Positions 1-7,324 of a stretch of 32,308 bases of DNA are shown piece by piece. The number at the start of each line of letters is the position of its first letter. The stretch's first letter is position 1. The notes below the pieces were generated by a model. The model was not told the origin of the DNA. It worked only from the letters and a program-made list of their open reading frames with translations, and searched no databases. Position numbers and translations under genes: made by a program. This DNA comes from Microlunatus sp. GTDB taxonomy: Bacteria; Actinomycetota; Actinomycetes; Propionibacteriales; Propionibacteriaceae. The stretch lies in contig JAKDLH010000009.1 in NCBI GenBank assembly GCA_030452945.1, positions 1 through 32,308 on the forward strand. The letters are read 5' to 3'.

Positions 1-704
1 GGCGCGACCCCCCACACGTTCTGGCCGAACACCGTCTGGTCGGTCAGCGGCGGCGCGATCACCAGGTGGTCGGCCCAGCCGGCACACTCGACCAGGTCGG
101 TGCTGGCCACTACGCGGCCGAAGTCCGGATCGGACTCCCGGGCTCGGCGGCCGATCCCCCGGACCTCCATCCCCACCGCGGTGAGCAACCGGGCCGTGGC
201 TCGTCCGATTCCACCGGTACCGACGACCAGCGCGTGCCGGCCGGCCAACCGCAGCGTCTCCCGGTGCTGCCAGATCCGCTCTCGCTGCCGGCGCCGGGAC
301 CGGTCCAGGTCCTTGACGAAGGCCAGGATCGAGGCGAGCACGAACTCCGCGATCGGCTCGTCGAAGATCCCCTGCGCGTTGGTCACGACCACGTCGGAGG
401 CGGCTAGCTCGGGGAACATGAGCCGATCGACGCCGGCGGCGGCCACGTGCACCCAGCGGAGCCGGTCGGCGTAGGGCCAGGCGCGCGCCAGGGCGTCGGA
501 GAAGAAATCCCACAGCAGCAACGCGTCGGCCCCGGCCAGGGCACCCGGGAGCCCGTCCGCGTCGGTGTAGCGGAAGTCCACCGCGGAACGGAGTTCTTCG
601 AGCCCGTCCGGTTCAGCGTGTTCGGGGGTGCTGAGCACCACCACCACGGGTCTACTGGCACCTGCGGCGGCGGATCCAGCATCCGGCTGCGGGCGGGGGG
701 CCAT
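1..704 (-). CDS. D-2-hydroxyacid dehydrogenase family protein (3' end outside window)
   Basis: The minus strand reads open from 704 to the window edge (234 codons). The product resembles NAD(P)-dependent D-isomer-specific 2-hydroxyacid dehydrogenases, which reduce 2-oxo acids or oxidise 2-hydroxy acids in the cytosol. An N-terminal half of about 130 residues (with the segment WVHVAAAGVD and the helix start DEPIAEFVLA) leads into a Rossmann dinucleotide site VVGTGGIG near residue 145, followed by APPLTDQT. The catalytic Arg/Glu/His region lies beyond the window, so activity cannot be judged. ATG 704 is the first in-frame start after a TAG four codons upstream. It sits 6 nt after a TAGGCT -10 element, so the mRNA may be leaderless. 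The gene diverges from the EutA-like operon across a palindrome. This enzyme has no place in the known ectoine route; it may handle a 2-oxo acid made by one of the aminotransferases. The family is clear, the substrate is not. Confidence 0.85.
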   Translation of the reverse strand, partial: MAPRPQPDAGSAAAGASRPVVVVLSTPEHAEPDGLEELRSAVDFRYTDADGLPGALAGADALLLWDFFSDALARAWPYADRLRWVHVAAAGVDRLMFPELAASDVVVTNAQGIFDEPIAEFVLASILAFVKDLDRSRRRQRERIWQHRETLRLAGRHALVVGTGGIGRATARLLTAVGMEVRGIGRRARESDPDFGRVVASTDLVECAGWADHLVIAPPLTDQTVFGQNVWGVA

Positions 705-710
705 CTGCGG

Positions 711-768
711 AGCCTAGGAATGGCTCGTAGGATTGTCAACAATAGTGGCCACCGGCACACTGTGGGAT
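711..768. promoter_or_regulatory. Divergent promoter pair sharing a palindromic operator
   Basis: On the minus strand TTGACA (739-734), a 17-nt spacer and TAGGCT (716-711) form a strong promoter-like pair, 6 nt before ATG 704. On the plus strand TTGTCA (733-738), 17 nt and CACACT (756-761) end 7 nt before GTG 769; this -10 is weak. Both -35 elements lie inside the palindrome ATTGT-CA-ACAAT (732-743), so one bound repressor would block both directions. The motifs and spacings are read directly; promoter function is inferred. Confidence 0.55.
732..743. promoter_or_regulatory. Candidate GntR/FCD operator, site 1
   Basis: ATTGTCAACAAT is a palindrome with 5-bp arms and a 2-bp centre. The core TTGTCAACAA recurs at 8870-8879, and a one-base variant lies at 11777-11786. 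All three are in upstream regions of genes from the same putative pathway. GntR proteins of the FadR/FCD group commonly bind short palindromes of this TnGTnnACnA type, and such a regulator is encoded at 6010-6678. Confidence 0.6.
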
Positions 769-1536
769 GTGACTCTCCACACTCCGACAGTCTCGCGAAC
801 TCAGCAGGCCCGACGGGAACAGCAGGGCCCGCGAGTCCAGAAGGGAGTCGGCGTCATCGTCCCCTACGACATGGCCCTGGACCGTGAACTCTGGCGCTGG
901 ACTCCGCCGGAGGTCGACCTGTTCCTCACCCGGACCCCGCGCCGACCGTTCGACGTCGGCGTCGAGATGGCCCGCGCGGTCAGTGAGGCCACCGACCTCG
1001 CGCAATCAGTGGTCGACCTGTCCGCGGTCTCCCCCGACGTGTACGCGTACGGCTGCGCGTCCGGCAGCTTCATCCACGGTCTCGAGGGCGAACGGCGACT
1101 GGCGGAGACAATGAGCGCGGCCGGGGCCGCGCCCGTCGTGACGGCGAGCGGGGCGATGTTGGAGGCCGTCCGGGCCGTCGGCGCCACCCGGCTCAGCGTG
1201 GTCACGCCGTACACCGTCGACCTGACCTCCGCTCTGGCCACCTACTTCGAGCAGGCTGGCGTCGAGGTCGTCGCGCAGGGACAGCTGGGGCTGACCCGCG
1301 AGGTCTGGCGGGTGCCAGCCCGCCCGGTCGCAGAGCTGATCCGATCGGTAAACCACCCGGATGCCGAAGCTGTGGTCGTGTCCTGCACGAACTTGCACAC
1401 CTACGACCTGATCCCCGCACTCGAGGTCGAGCTCGGCAAGCCCGTGATCAGTGCCAACCAGGCGCTGCTGTGGTCGGCACTGCGCCGCATCAGCAGCCGC
1501 GCCGTCGGTCAAGGACAGCATCTTGTCGCCCGCTGA
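769..1536 (+). CDS. EutA-like Asp/Glu racemase / maleate isomerase-fold enzyme (both Cys present)
   Basis: The 255-residue product belongs to the maleate cis-trans isomerase / arylmalonate decarboxylase / EutA group of the Asp/Glu racemase superfamily. Both catalytic-type cysteines are present: YGCASGSF (Cys about 96) and VVVSCTNLHTYD (Cys about 206). The C-terminal motif GKPVISANQALLW and the start VGVIVPYD also fit. EutA proteins accompany ectoine/hydroxyectoine breakdown genes, but their exact reaction is not settled. In-frame starts are TTG 733, GTG 745 and GTG 769. TTG 733 lies inside the operator. GTG 769 gives the usual family length and fits a leaderless start 7 nt after a weak -10, so I chose it. 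It is the first gene of a tight operon; its end overlaps the M24 gene by 14 bp. A paralogue lies at 5234. Family assignment is firm; substrate is inferred. Confidence 0.82.
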   Translation: MTLHTPTVSRTQQARREQQGPRVQKGVGVIVPYDMALDRELWRWTPPEVDLFLTRTPRRPFDVGVEMARAVSEATDLAQSVVDLSAVSPDVYAYGCASGSFIHGLEGERRLAETMSAAGAAPVVTASGAMLEAVRAVGATRLSVVTPYTVDLTSALATYFEQAGVEVVAQGQLGLTREVWRVPARPVAELIRSVNHPDAEAVVVSCTNLHTYDLIPALEVELGKPVISANQALLWSALRRISSRAVGQGQHLVAR

Positions 1537-2797
1537 CCGGCTCGGCACCGGCACACCCGTCGCTGACTTTCTCGTCACCGACCATCACGACACTGACCCG
1601 GCGGGGCTCTCCCGGCGGGCCGGCGGGCCGCCGGTCGCCGAGCTGGCCGCTCGCCTGCTCCGGGTGCGGGAGCGGATGGCCGAGCAGTCCCTGGCGGCCC
1701 TGGTCGTCACCGATCCGGCCAACATCTACTACCTCGTCGGCTATGACGCCTGGTCGTTCTACACCCCGCAGTGCCTGGTCGTCCCGGCCCGTGGTGCACC
1801 CGCGCTGTTCACCCGGGCGATGGACGCAGCGGGCGCCAGCTACACCGCCGCGTTGCCGTCGGCACAGATCCACGGCTATCCCGAGGCACTCGTCCACCGA
1901 CCCGACCGGCATCCGTTCGACTGGATCACCGCCCGGGCTGTCGAACTGGGCGTGCTGCCCGACACCGGCCACGCCATCGTCGCCGTCGAAGGTGATTCCG
2001 CCTTCTTCGGGGCTCGGGGGTACCTGGCGCTGGCCGCCGGTCTTCAGCGAGCTCAACTGATCGACAGCCGCGAGCTCGTGAACTGGATCCGGTTGGTGAA
2101 GTCTCCGTACGAGCAGGACCTGTTGCGGATCGCCGGCCAGATCGCGACCCAGGCGATGGCGACGGCGATCGAGGCTGTCCAGATCGGCCGACGGCAGTGT
2201 GACGTCGCGGCCGAGATCGTGGCGGCCCAGGTTCGCGGGACACCTGAGCACGGCGGCGACTTCCCGGCGATCGTGCCCCTGCTGCCGACCGGTGAGATGG
2301 CCGGAACCCCGCACCTGACCTGGACCGACGAGCCGTTCGAGGCCGGTGCGGCCACCACCATCGAGCTTGCCGGTGCCTATCGCCATTACCACGCACCGCT
2401 GGCCCGCACCGTGATGCTGGGGTCGCCGCCGGGACCACTGAGGTCGACCGCCGCGCTGCTCGCTGACCTGATGCCGTCGACGATCGCCGCCTTGCGCCCG
2501 GGAGTCACCGGTGGCCAGGTGCACCGGTTCTTCGACACCGAGCTGCGGCGCCACGGACTGCGCAAGGAGTCCCGGATCGGCTACTCCATCGGCATCGGCT
2601 ACCCGCCGGACTGGGGTGAGCGGACCGTGAGTCTGCGGACCGATGAGTCGACAGTGCTGACCGCCGGGATGGCCTTCCACCTGATCTTCGGCATGTGGAT
2701 GGACGGCTGGGGCTACGAGCTCTCGGAATCGGTGCTGATCACCCCCGACGGCGCGGAGCGCCTCACCCACCTGCCCCAGACCCTGACCCAGAGATGA
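1523..2797 (+). CDS. doeA: Ectoine hydrolase-like M24 family protein (EutD/DoeA type)
   Basis: The 424-residue protein has the creatinase/prolidase (M24, pita-bread) architecture: an N-terminal domain with NIYYLVGYDAWSFYTPQ and a C-terminal catalytic domain. Segments recalled as typical of ectoine hydrolases include GGDFPAIVPLLPTGE, APHLTW-like GTPHLTWTD, RHYHAPLARTV and YPPDWGERTVSLR, then GMWMDGWGYELSES. The family hydrolyses ectoine to N-acetyl-2,4-diaminobutyrate in the cytosol. The frame is open from 1451, but TTG 1523 has AAGGA about 8 nt upstream and removes a low-complexity extension, so I chose it; it overlaps the previous gene by 14 bp. The downstream aminotransferase start overlaps its stop (ATGA). 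Creatinase-like dipeptidases are the main alternative, but the whole-length pattern favours EutD/DoeA. Recognition is from memory, without a database search. Confidence 0.8.
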   Translation: MSPADRLGTGTPVADFLVTDHHDTDPAGLSRRAGGPPVAELAARLLRVRERMAEQSLAALVVTDPANIYYLVGYDAWSFYTPQCLVVPARGAPALFTRAMDAAGASYTAALPSAQIHGYPEALVHRPDRHPFDWITARAVELGVLPDTGHAIVAVEGDSAFFGARGYLALAAGLQRAQLIDSRELVNWIRLVKSPYEQDLLRIAGQIATQAMATAIEAVQIGRRQCDVAAEIVAAQVRGTPEHGGDFPAIVPLLPTGEMAGTPHLTWTDEPFEAGAATTIELAGAYRHYHAPLARTVMLGSPPGPLRSTAALLADLMPSTIAALRPGVTGGQVHRFFDTELRRHGLRKESRIGYSIGIGYPPDWGERTVSLRTDESTVLTAGMAFHLIFGMWMDGWGYELSESVLITPDGAERLTHLPQTLTQR

Positions 2798-4023
2798 CAG
2801 AGATGAGAGAGATGACCGCCACAACCACGTCCCTACCCCTTGCCGATCGCGCCGCTGGCCTGGTCGGATCGGTGATCGACTCCAGCACTTCACTGCTGCA
2901 GCGGCAGACCCACGACATCGTCCGTTTCGCTATGGGCAGCCCCGCACCCGAGGCGATTCCCACCTCGATTCTCTCCGAGATCGGCGCGCGCGAACTCGGC
3001 CACGCGTCCTCCGACGCCTACGACTACGCGGCCACCGAGGGGGACCCGCGGCTACGGGAAGCGCTGCTGAAGACCTTGACCGGCATCAGCGACGAGACCA
3101 CCGACGATCGGCTGTTCATTACCGCAGGTGGGATGCAGGGCCTGGACCTGATCGGCAAGATCTTCATCGACCCCGGGGACCTGGTGATCACCGAGTCCCC
3201 GACCTACACCAACGGCAGCGCGACCGCCCTCTCCTACGGGGCCGAACTGCTGGAGGTCCCGGTCGACGTCGACGGGATGCAGGTCGATCTGGCCGAGGAA
3301 CTCGTGGCGGCGACTGGCCGGACACCGAAGGCGATCTACACCATCCCGACCTTCCAGAACCCGTCCGGCACGACGTTGTCCCTGTCGCGGCGTCGGCGGC
3401 TGCTCGAACTCGCCGACCGCTGGGGCGCGGTGGTGATCGATGACGACCCGTACGGGATGCTGCGGTTCGACGGAACGGATCTTCCGACCATGCACGAGCT
3501 CGCCGAGGGCCATCCCCTCGTGGTATCGGTGCGGACCTTCTCCAAGATCGTCGCACCCGGACTGCGGGTCGGCTGGGTCTCGGCGGATCCGGCTTTGCAT
3601 CCTTTGTTGATCAACGCCAAGCAGGCGATGGATACCTGCACCAACGTGCCGGCTCAGCGACTGGTGGCCGCCTTCCTCGCCGAGGGTCATCTCGACGAGC
3701 ACCTCCGCACCCAGCGAGCCGAGTACCGGCGGCGGAAGCTGGCGATGCAGTCGGCGTTGCAGGAGCATCTCGGCGACATCGCCACCTGGACCGACCCCGA
3801 GGGCGGCTTCTTTCTCTGGGTCACCCTGCACAACGGCGTGGATACCCAGCAGCTGTTCGAGATCGCCTTGGCCGAAGGGGTGGCCTACATTCCCGGGCCG
3901 GCGTTCTCCCCTGATGGGAACTTCCACGACGCCCTGCGCCTGTGCTTCGCCTCCACCGCACCGGACCGCACCCGGGAGGGCATCGCCCGGCTGCGCGCGG
4001 CCATCGACCGGCTGGCCGGATGA
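2794..4023 (+). CDS. Class I/II PLP aminotransferase (2-aminoadipate / MocR-domain type)
   Basis: This 409-residue fold-type I PLP enzyme resembles LysN-like aminotransferases and the aminotransferase half of MocR regulators. It has the cofactor Asp/Tyr in IDDDPYG (about 215-221), the Schiff-base lysine in RTFSKIVAPGLRVGW (Lys about 251), the N-P-S-G motif IPTFQNPSGTTLS and a substrate-carboxylate region near ALRLCFAS. No winged-helix domain precedes it. It should move an amino group between a small amino acid and a 2-oxo acid. Three in-frame ATGs occur (2794, 2803, 2812) in a GAGATG repeat; 2794 gives a 4-bp ATGA overlap with the doeA-like stop and is chosen, although 2812 has the most purine-rich leader. 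Its place between hydrolase and deacetylase suggests action on a diaminobutyrate derivative. In known ectoine clusters the regulator EnuR carries a domain like this one; here it is a free enzyme. Confidence 0.85.
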   Translation: MTEMREMTATTTSLPLADRAAGLVGSVIDSSTSLLQRQTHDIVRFAMGSPAPEAIPTSILSEIGARELGHASSDAYDYAATEGDPRLREALLKTLTGISDETTDDRLFITAGGMQGLDLIGKIFIDPGDLVITESPTYTNGSATALSYGAELLEVPVDVDGMQVDLAEELVAATGRTPKAIYTIPTFQNPSGTTLSLSRRRRLLELADRWGAVVIDDDPYGMLRFDGTDLPTMHELAEGHPLVVSVRTFSKIVAPGLRVGWVSADPALHPLLINAKQAMDTCTNVPAQRLVAAFLAEGHLDEHLRTQRAEYRRRKLAMQSALQEHLGDIATWTDPEGGFFLWVTLHNGVDTQQLFEIALAEGVAYIPGPAFSPDGNFHDALRLCFASTAPDRTREGIARLRAAIDRLAG

Positions 4024-5237
4024 CTCTATTGCCCGCCGCGGTCACCGCGAGCGAAGCGGCCGTACTGGAGCTGATCCGGCCGGCCGAGATCGCCGAGCTG
4101 GCGTTGGAGCTGATCCGCATTCCCGGGGTCAACCCACCCGGCGGTGAGGGCGACCGGGCGCGCGCCTTGGCGACCGCCTGCGAGGCGCGGGGGCTCCACG
4201 TCCGGCTGAGTGAGGTGACCGAGGACCGGCCCAATCTGTCTGCCGTCCTGCCCGGCGGTCCCGGCACCGGCCTGCTCTTTCTCGGCCACACCGACGTGGT
4301 GCCGTTGGGCGACGGCTGGGACCCGGCCCTCCGGGCGGGCACCATCCGCGACGAGCGCCTGTACGGTCGCGGGTCCGCTGACACGCTGGGTGGGCTGGCC
4401 GCCGCTGTGGTGGCGATGGCGGCGATCGGCGGGGCCGGCGTCTCGTTGCGAGGTCCGATCGAGCTCGCGGCCGTGGTCGACGAGGAGGAGAACGGGCTCG
4501 GCATCCGGCACCTGCTGGCGTCCCGGCGCGGCGCAGCGCGCTGGGCCGGCTGCATCGTGGCCGAGCCGACCGATCTGCAGACCGTGGTGGCTGCCCGCGG
4601 CGACATGTACCTGGAGCTGAGCATCACCGGTCGCGCCGCCCATTCCGGCAGTCCGAGTGACGGGGTGAACGCGATCGCAGCGGCCGCCACGGCCGTCGCC
4701 GAGATCGAGCGGATGCATCACGAGTCCGCCGCCGCGCCGCACCCGTTGGTCGGACCGGTGACGTACAGCGTGGGCACCATCCACGGCGGCAGCGGCACAT
4801 CGATCGTGGCAGCCCAGTGTTGCGTGATGATCGATCGGCGCGTGCTGCCCGAGGAGCAACCGGCCGCCGTCGTCGCCGCGGTCCGTACGCGGCTGGCCGA
4901 GTCGGGTCTGAACGAACGCGACGTGTCCTGGCAGCTGCGGTCGACGATGGAGATGCCCGGATTCGAGACCGCTCCGTCCACTCTGCTGGTCCAGGTCACC
5001 GACGCCGCGTTGGCGGCGGCCGGTGGGCCGCAGCGCGGTCTGGGCGGGTGGTCCGCAGCCTGCGACGGCGGTTTTGTGGCCCGCGACGCCCGCGTTCCCA
5101 CCGTCGTCCTCGGCCCCGGATCGATCACCACCCAGGCCCATCGCCCGAACGAGTCCGTCGGGATCGCGGAGCTCGGCATCGCTGCCCGGGCGTACGCACT
5201 GGCGGCTCTCCGACTGCTCCCAGGAGGACGACCATGA
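4020..5237 (+). CDS. M20 family metallo-deacetylase/deacylase (ArgE/DapE type)
   Basis: The 405-residue protein has the M20 signature in order: metal ligands in LFLGHTDVVP, LYGRGSADTLGG (the bridging Asp, with DTLGG in place of the usual DMKGG), the general base pair in VVDEEENG, CIVAEPTD, the dimerisation-domain motif RAAHSGSPSDGVNAI and a C-terminal QAHRPNES histidine. Such enzymes remove acetyl or succinyl groups from amino acids using two Zn ions. Next to an ectoine-hydrolase-like gene the obvious job is deacetylation of N-acetyl-2,4-diaminobutyrate, normally done by the unrelated AstE-like enzyme EutE/DoeB, which I do not find here. The start ATG 4020 overlaps the previous stop (ATGA), and the end overlaps the next gene in the same way. 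The reaction in this pathway is an inference. Confidence 0.85.
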   Translation: MTLLPAAVTASEAAVLELIRPAEIAELALELIRIPGVNPPGGEGDRARALATACEARGLHVRLSEVTEDRPNLSAVLPGGPGTGLLFLGHTDVVPLGDGWDPALRAGTIRDERLYGRGSADTLGGLAAAVVAMAAIGGAGVSLRGPIELAAVVDEEENGLGIRHLLASRRGAARWAGCIVAEPTDLQTVVAARGDMYLELSITGRAAHSGSPSDGVNAIAAAATAVAEIERMHHESAAAPHPLVGPVTYSVGTIHGGSGTSIVAAQCCVMIDRRVLPEEQPAAVVAAVRTRLAESGLNERDVSWQLRSTMEMPGFETAPSTLLVQVTDAALAAAGGPQRGLGGWSAACDGGFVARDARVPTVVLGPGSITTQAHRPNESVGIAELGIAARAYALAALRLLPGGRP

Positions 5238-6013
5238 GTGCCCCCAACCCCACCCCCACGGTCGGGCTGCTGTATCCCGGCTTCAGCGCCGAAGACGACT
5301 TCGCCGCGTACGAGCGACGAGCCGCGGGGCGGATCCGGCTCCCGCTGGTCCACACCACCGTTCAGGTCGACGCGCACGCGGTCGGGCCGCTGCTCGATCT
5401 CGGTGCCGACGATCGGCTGACCGAGGGCGCCCTGGAACTGCTCCCCCGGCAGCCGGACTGCCTGCTGTGGGCCTGCACCTCCGGCAGCTTCGTCTTCGGC
5501 TGGGAGGGCGCCCACCAGCAAGTGACCCGACTCTCGAACCGGACGGGGTTGCCGGCCTCCTCCACCTCCCTGGCCTTCGTGCACGCGGCCCAGCACCTCG
5601 GGGTCGGCTCGGTCGCGGTCGCGGCGTCGTACCCGGCCGAGGTGGCGGAGTTGTTCGTCGCCTTTCTGGCCCGGGCCGAAATCACCGTGCTCGAGCTGTC
5701 CAGCCACGGCATCTTCACCGCGGCCGAGGTCGGCCGGCTCGATCGCGACAAGGTGACGGACCTGGTCTGCGCAGCAGACCGTCCTGACGCTGACGCTGTC
5801 CTGGTCCCGGACACCGCCCTGCACTCCCTGGCCTGGTTGGACGACCTGGAGTCGGCTGTCGGTAAGCCGGTCCTGACCGCCAACCAGGTCACCATCTGGG
5901 AGGGCCTGCGACTACTCGGCGGAGCTGAGCACGCGAGTGCGGTCGGACTGCCCGGTCTGGGCACGCTGTTCTCGGGGCACCCGAGGCGGACTTCGGCCCC
6001 GGAGCGCAGGTGA
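5234..6013 (+). CDS. Second EutA-like isomerase-fold paralogue, lacking the second Cys
   Basis: The 259-residue product is a paralogue of the enzyme at 769-1536. It keeps the first cysteine in LLWACTSGSF (Cys 81) and the C-terminal GKPVLTANQVTIWEGLRLLG. The position of the second catalytic cysteine reads AVLVPDTALHS, so Asp 193 replaces Cys. In two-cysteine racemases and maleate isomerase both residues are needed, so this copy probably does different chemistry, or acts as a partner subunit. An AGGAGG Shine-Dalgarno at 5222-5227 fixes ATG 5234, which overlaps the deacetylase stop (ATGA). The stop overlaps the GTG of the regulator gene. The family is clear; function is unknown. Confidence 0.8.
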   Translation: MSAPNPTPTVGLLYPGFSAEDDFAAYERRAAGRIRLPLVHTTVQVDAHAVGPLLDLGADDRLTEGALELLPRQPDCLLWACTSGSFVFGWEGAHQQVTRLSNRTGLPASSTSLAFVHAAQHLGVGSVAVAASYPAEVAELFVAFLARAEITVLELSSHGIFTAAEVGRLDRDKVTDLVCAADRPDADAVLVPDTALHSLAWLDDLESAVGKPVLTANQVTIWEGLRLLGGAEHASAVGLPGLGTLFSGHPRRTSAPERR

Positions 6014-6678
6014 CCAGGCCGACCTTGGGCCGTCTCGTCCAGGAATCCACTGCTGCCATCATCGCCAGCCGGCTACGGAAGGCCATCCGGGACGGTGAGC
6101 TCCCGGCCGGTGCCCAGCTCGGCGAGGCTCAGCTCGCCCGAGAGCTGGGTGTCAGCCGGGGACCGCTACGCGAAGGCATGCAGCGCCTGACCCAAGAAGG
6201 TCTGGTCATCTCGATTCGCAATCGCGGGCTGTTCGTGGTCGAGCTGACCGCCGACGATGTTCGCGACGTCTACGTCGCACGCTCGGCGGTGGAGCGGGCC
6301 GCCGCGCAACTTGTCCTCCAGCGGGACGTGGCCGCAGCGGCGGACCAGTTGCTGGCGGTGGTCAATGAGATGCGGCAGGCGGCGGACGATCAGCGGTCGG
6401 ATCGCGTCGGCGACCTGGACCTGGAGTTCCACAACGTTCTCGTGTCGCTCGCCGGCAGTCCACGGCTGTCCCGAACTCATCACACACTGCTCACCGAGAC
6501 CCGGATGTGCATCAACGCGTTGCAGACGACCTACCCGCCGCCGGACGAACGCGTACCGGAGCATCGGGCGATCGCCGAGGCCCTGCTGCTCGTGGATCCC
6601 GGTGTCGTGGACCGGCTGATCGTGACCCACATGGCCGACGCGGTCACCCGGTTGCTCACGGTGGTTCCGCCGAGTTGA
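6010..6678 (+). CDS. GntR family transcriptional regulator, FadR/FCD subgroup
   Basis: The 222-residue protein has an N-terminal winged helix (about 15-80), with AQLARELGVSRGPLREGMQRL as recognition-helix region and the wing RNRGLFV. An all-helical FCD ligand domain (about 85-215) carries typical metal/ligand residues in DLEFHNVLVSLAGSP, EHRAIAEALL and THMADAV. FCD regulators usually repress catabolic operons and are released by a small organic acid or amino acid. GTG 6010 overlaps the stop of the previous gene (GTGA), so it is translated with the operon it probably controls. Three TTGTC(A/T)ACAA palindromes in front of the surrounding catabolic genes are the natural targets. The inducer cannot be read from sequence; a diaminobutyrate derivative is a guess. 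Confidence 0.92.
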   Translation: MTRPTLGRLVQESTAAIIASRLRKAIRDGELPAGAQLGEAQLARELGVSRGPLREGMQRLTQEGLVISIRNRGLFVVELTADDVRDVYVARSAVERAAAQLVLQRDVAAAADQLLAVVNEMRQAADDQRSDRVGDLDLEFHNVLVSLAGSPRLSRTHHTLLTETRMCINALQTTYPPPDERVPEHRAIAEALLLVDPGVVDRLIVTHMADAVTRLLTVVPPS

Positions 6679-6679
6679 C

Positions 6680-6705
6680 GTTTGCGTGCAATCGCGCAGA
6701 AACGG
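6680..6705 (+). terminator. Imperfect inverted repeat just after the GntR stop
   Basis: CGTTT (6680-6684) and AAACG (6701-6705) flank a GCG..CGC core directly after the regulator stop codon. There is no U-tract. The left part recurs imperfectly at 6731-6750 (ACGTTTCCGGGCAATCGC). It could be a weak terminator or a small repeat. Confidence 0.3.
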
Positions 6706-6775
6706 CAGCCCAACCGACCCCGCCGACCAACGTTTCCGGGCAATCGCCCGTACATCGCCCAACCCGATCCGTACC

Positions 6776-6797
6776 CCGAGGTCTGAAATCCTCGGGC
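6776..6797. terminator. Hairpin between convergent gntR and usp genes
   Basis: CCCGAGG (6776-6782) and CCTCGGG (6791-6797) form a perfect 7-bp stem with an 8-nt loop, followed by CGGTTTGTC on the plus strand. It lies between the ends of the plus-strand regulator gene and the minus-strand stress-protein gene, as expected of a bidirectional terminator. Confidence 0.55.
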
Positions 6798-6803
6798 GGT
6801 TTG

Positions 6804-7286
6804 TCAGTCTCCGCCTCGGCTGGACTCGGTGGTGGCTGAGTTCGCGTACGTGCCGGGCACCATCACGACCGGGCAGGCCGCGTGATTGAGGCAGTAGCGA
6901 CTGGTCGAGCCGACGAGCAACCGGTCCAGTCCGACGTGTTCACCGGTGCCGACGACCAGGAGTTCACTGTCCAACGACGCTTGCACCAAGACCCGTCCGG
7001 GATCACCCGCGACGAACTCGACCAGCCAGCCCGCCTCCGGCTGCACCTCGTCGAAGATGCCCTGAAGACGATCGCGATCGGCCGGGTCGACCTGATCGGG
7101 TAGCAGGGCCAGCCAGTCCATTGACACCGGCGGACCCGCCTCCGCGCTCAAGTAGTCCGACCAATCCACGATGGTGACAGCGCGCAAAACCGCGCCGGTC
7201 AGTCTGGCCTGTCGGGCGGCCCACCGTAACGCCGCCCTCGCCGACATCGAGTTGTCAAGGCCCACCACCACTTCAGCACGCGCCAT
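6804..7286 (-). CDS. Universal stress protein (UspA family), single domain
   Basis: The 160-residue protein has the UspA fold: a start VVVGLDNSMSARAALRWAARQA and the nucleotide-binding pattern G-x2-G-x9-G-S/T in VVGTGEHVGLDRLLVGSTSRYCLNHA, ending in CPVVMVP. This is the ATP-binding type of Usp. These proteins accumulate under stress and nutrient limitation; the molecular task is usually unknown. It stands alone on the minus strand inside the catabolic region, convergent with gntR and about 40 bp downstream of the dehydrogenase gene on the same strand, so read-through from that gene is possible. Being next to compatible-solute catabolism may be meaningful but is not evidence of shared function. 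Confidence 0.9.
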   Translation of the reverse strand: MARAEVVVGLDNSMSARAALRWAARQARLTGAVLRAVTIVDWSDYLSAEAGPPVSMDWLALLPDQVDPADRDRLQGIFDEVQPEAGWLVEFVAGDPGRVLVQASLDSELLVVGTGEHVGLDRLLVGSTSRYCLNHAACPVVMVPGTYANSATTESSRGGD

Positions 7287-7324
7287 GGTCGAACAATAGC
7301 GCTCGTCACACCGCCTGGGTGCGA

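Noticed and set aside
1490-2893. 467-codon minus-strand frame opposite the M24 gene
   Set aside because: Antisense shadow of a motif-rich gene that is coupled to its neighbours.
6679-6803. Additional GntR site downstream of the regulator (TTTGTCAG)
   Set aside because: Only a half-site is present (6799-6806 region) without the ACAA arm, and it is between convergent gene ends.
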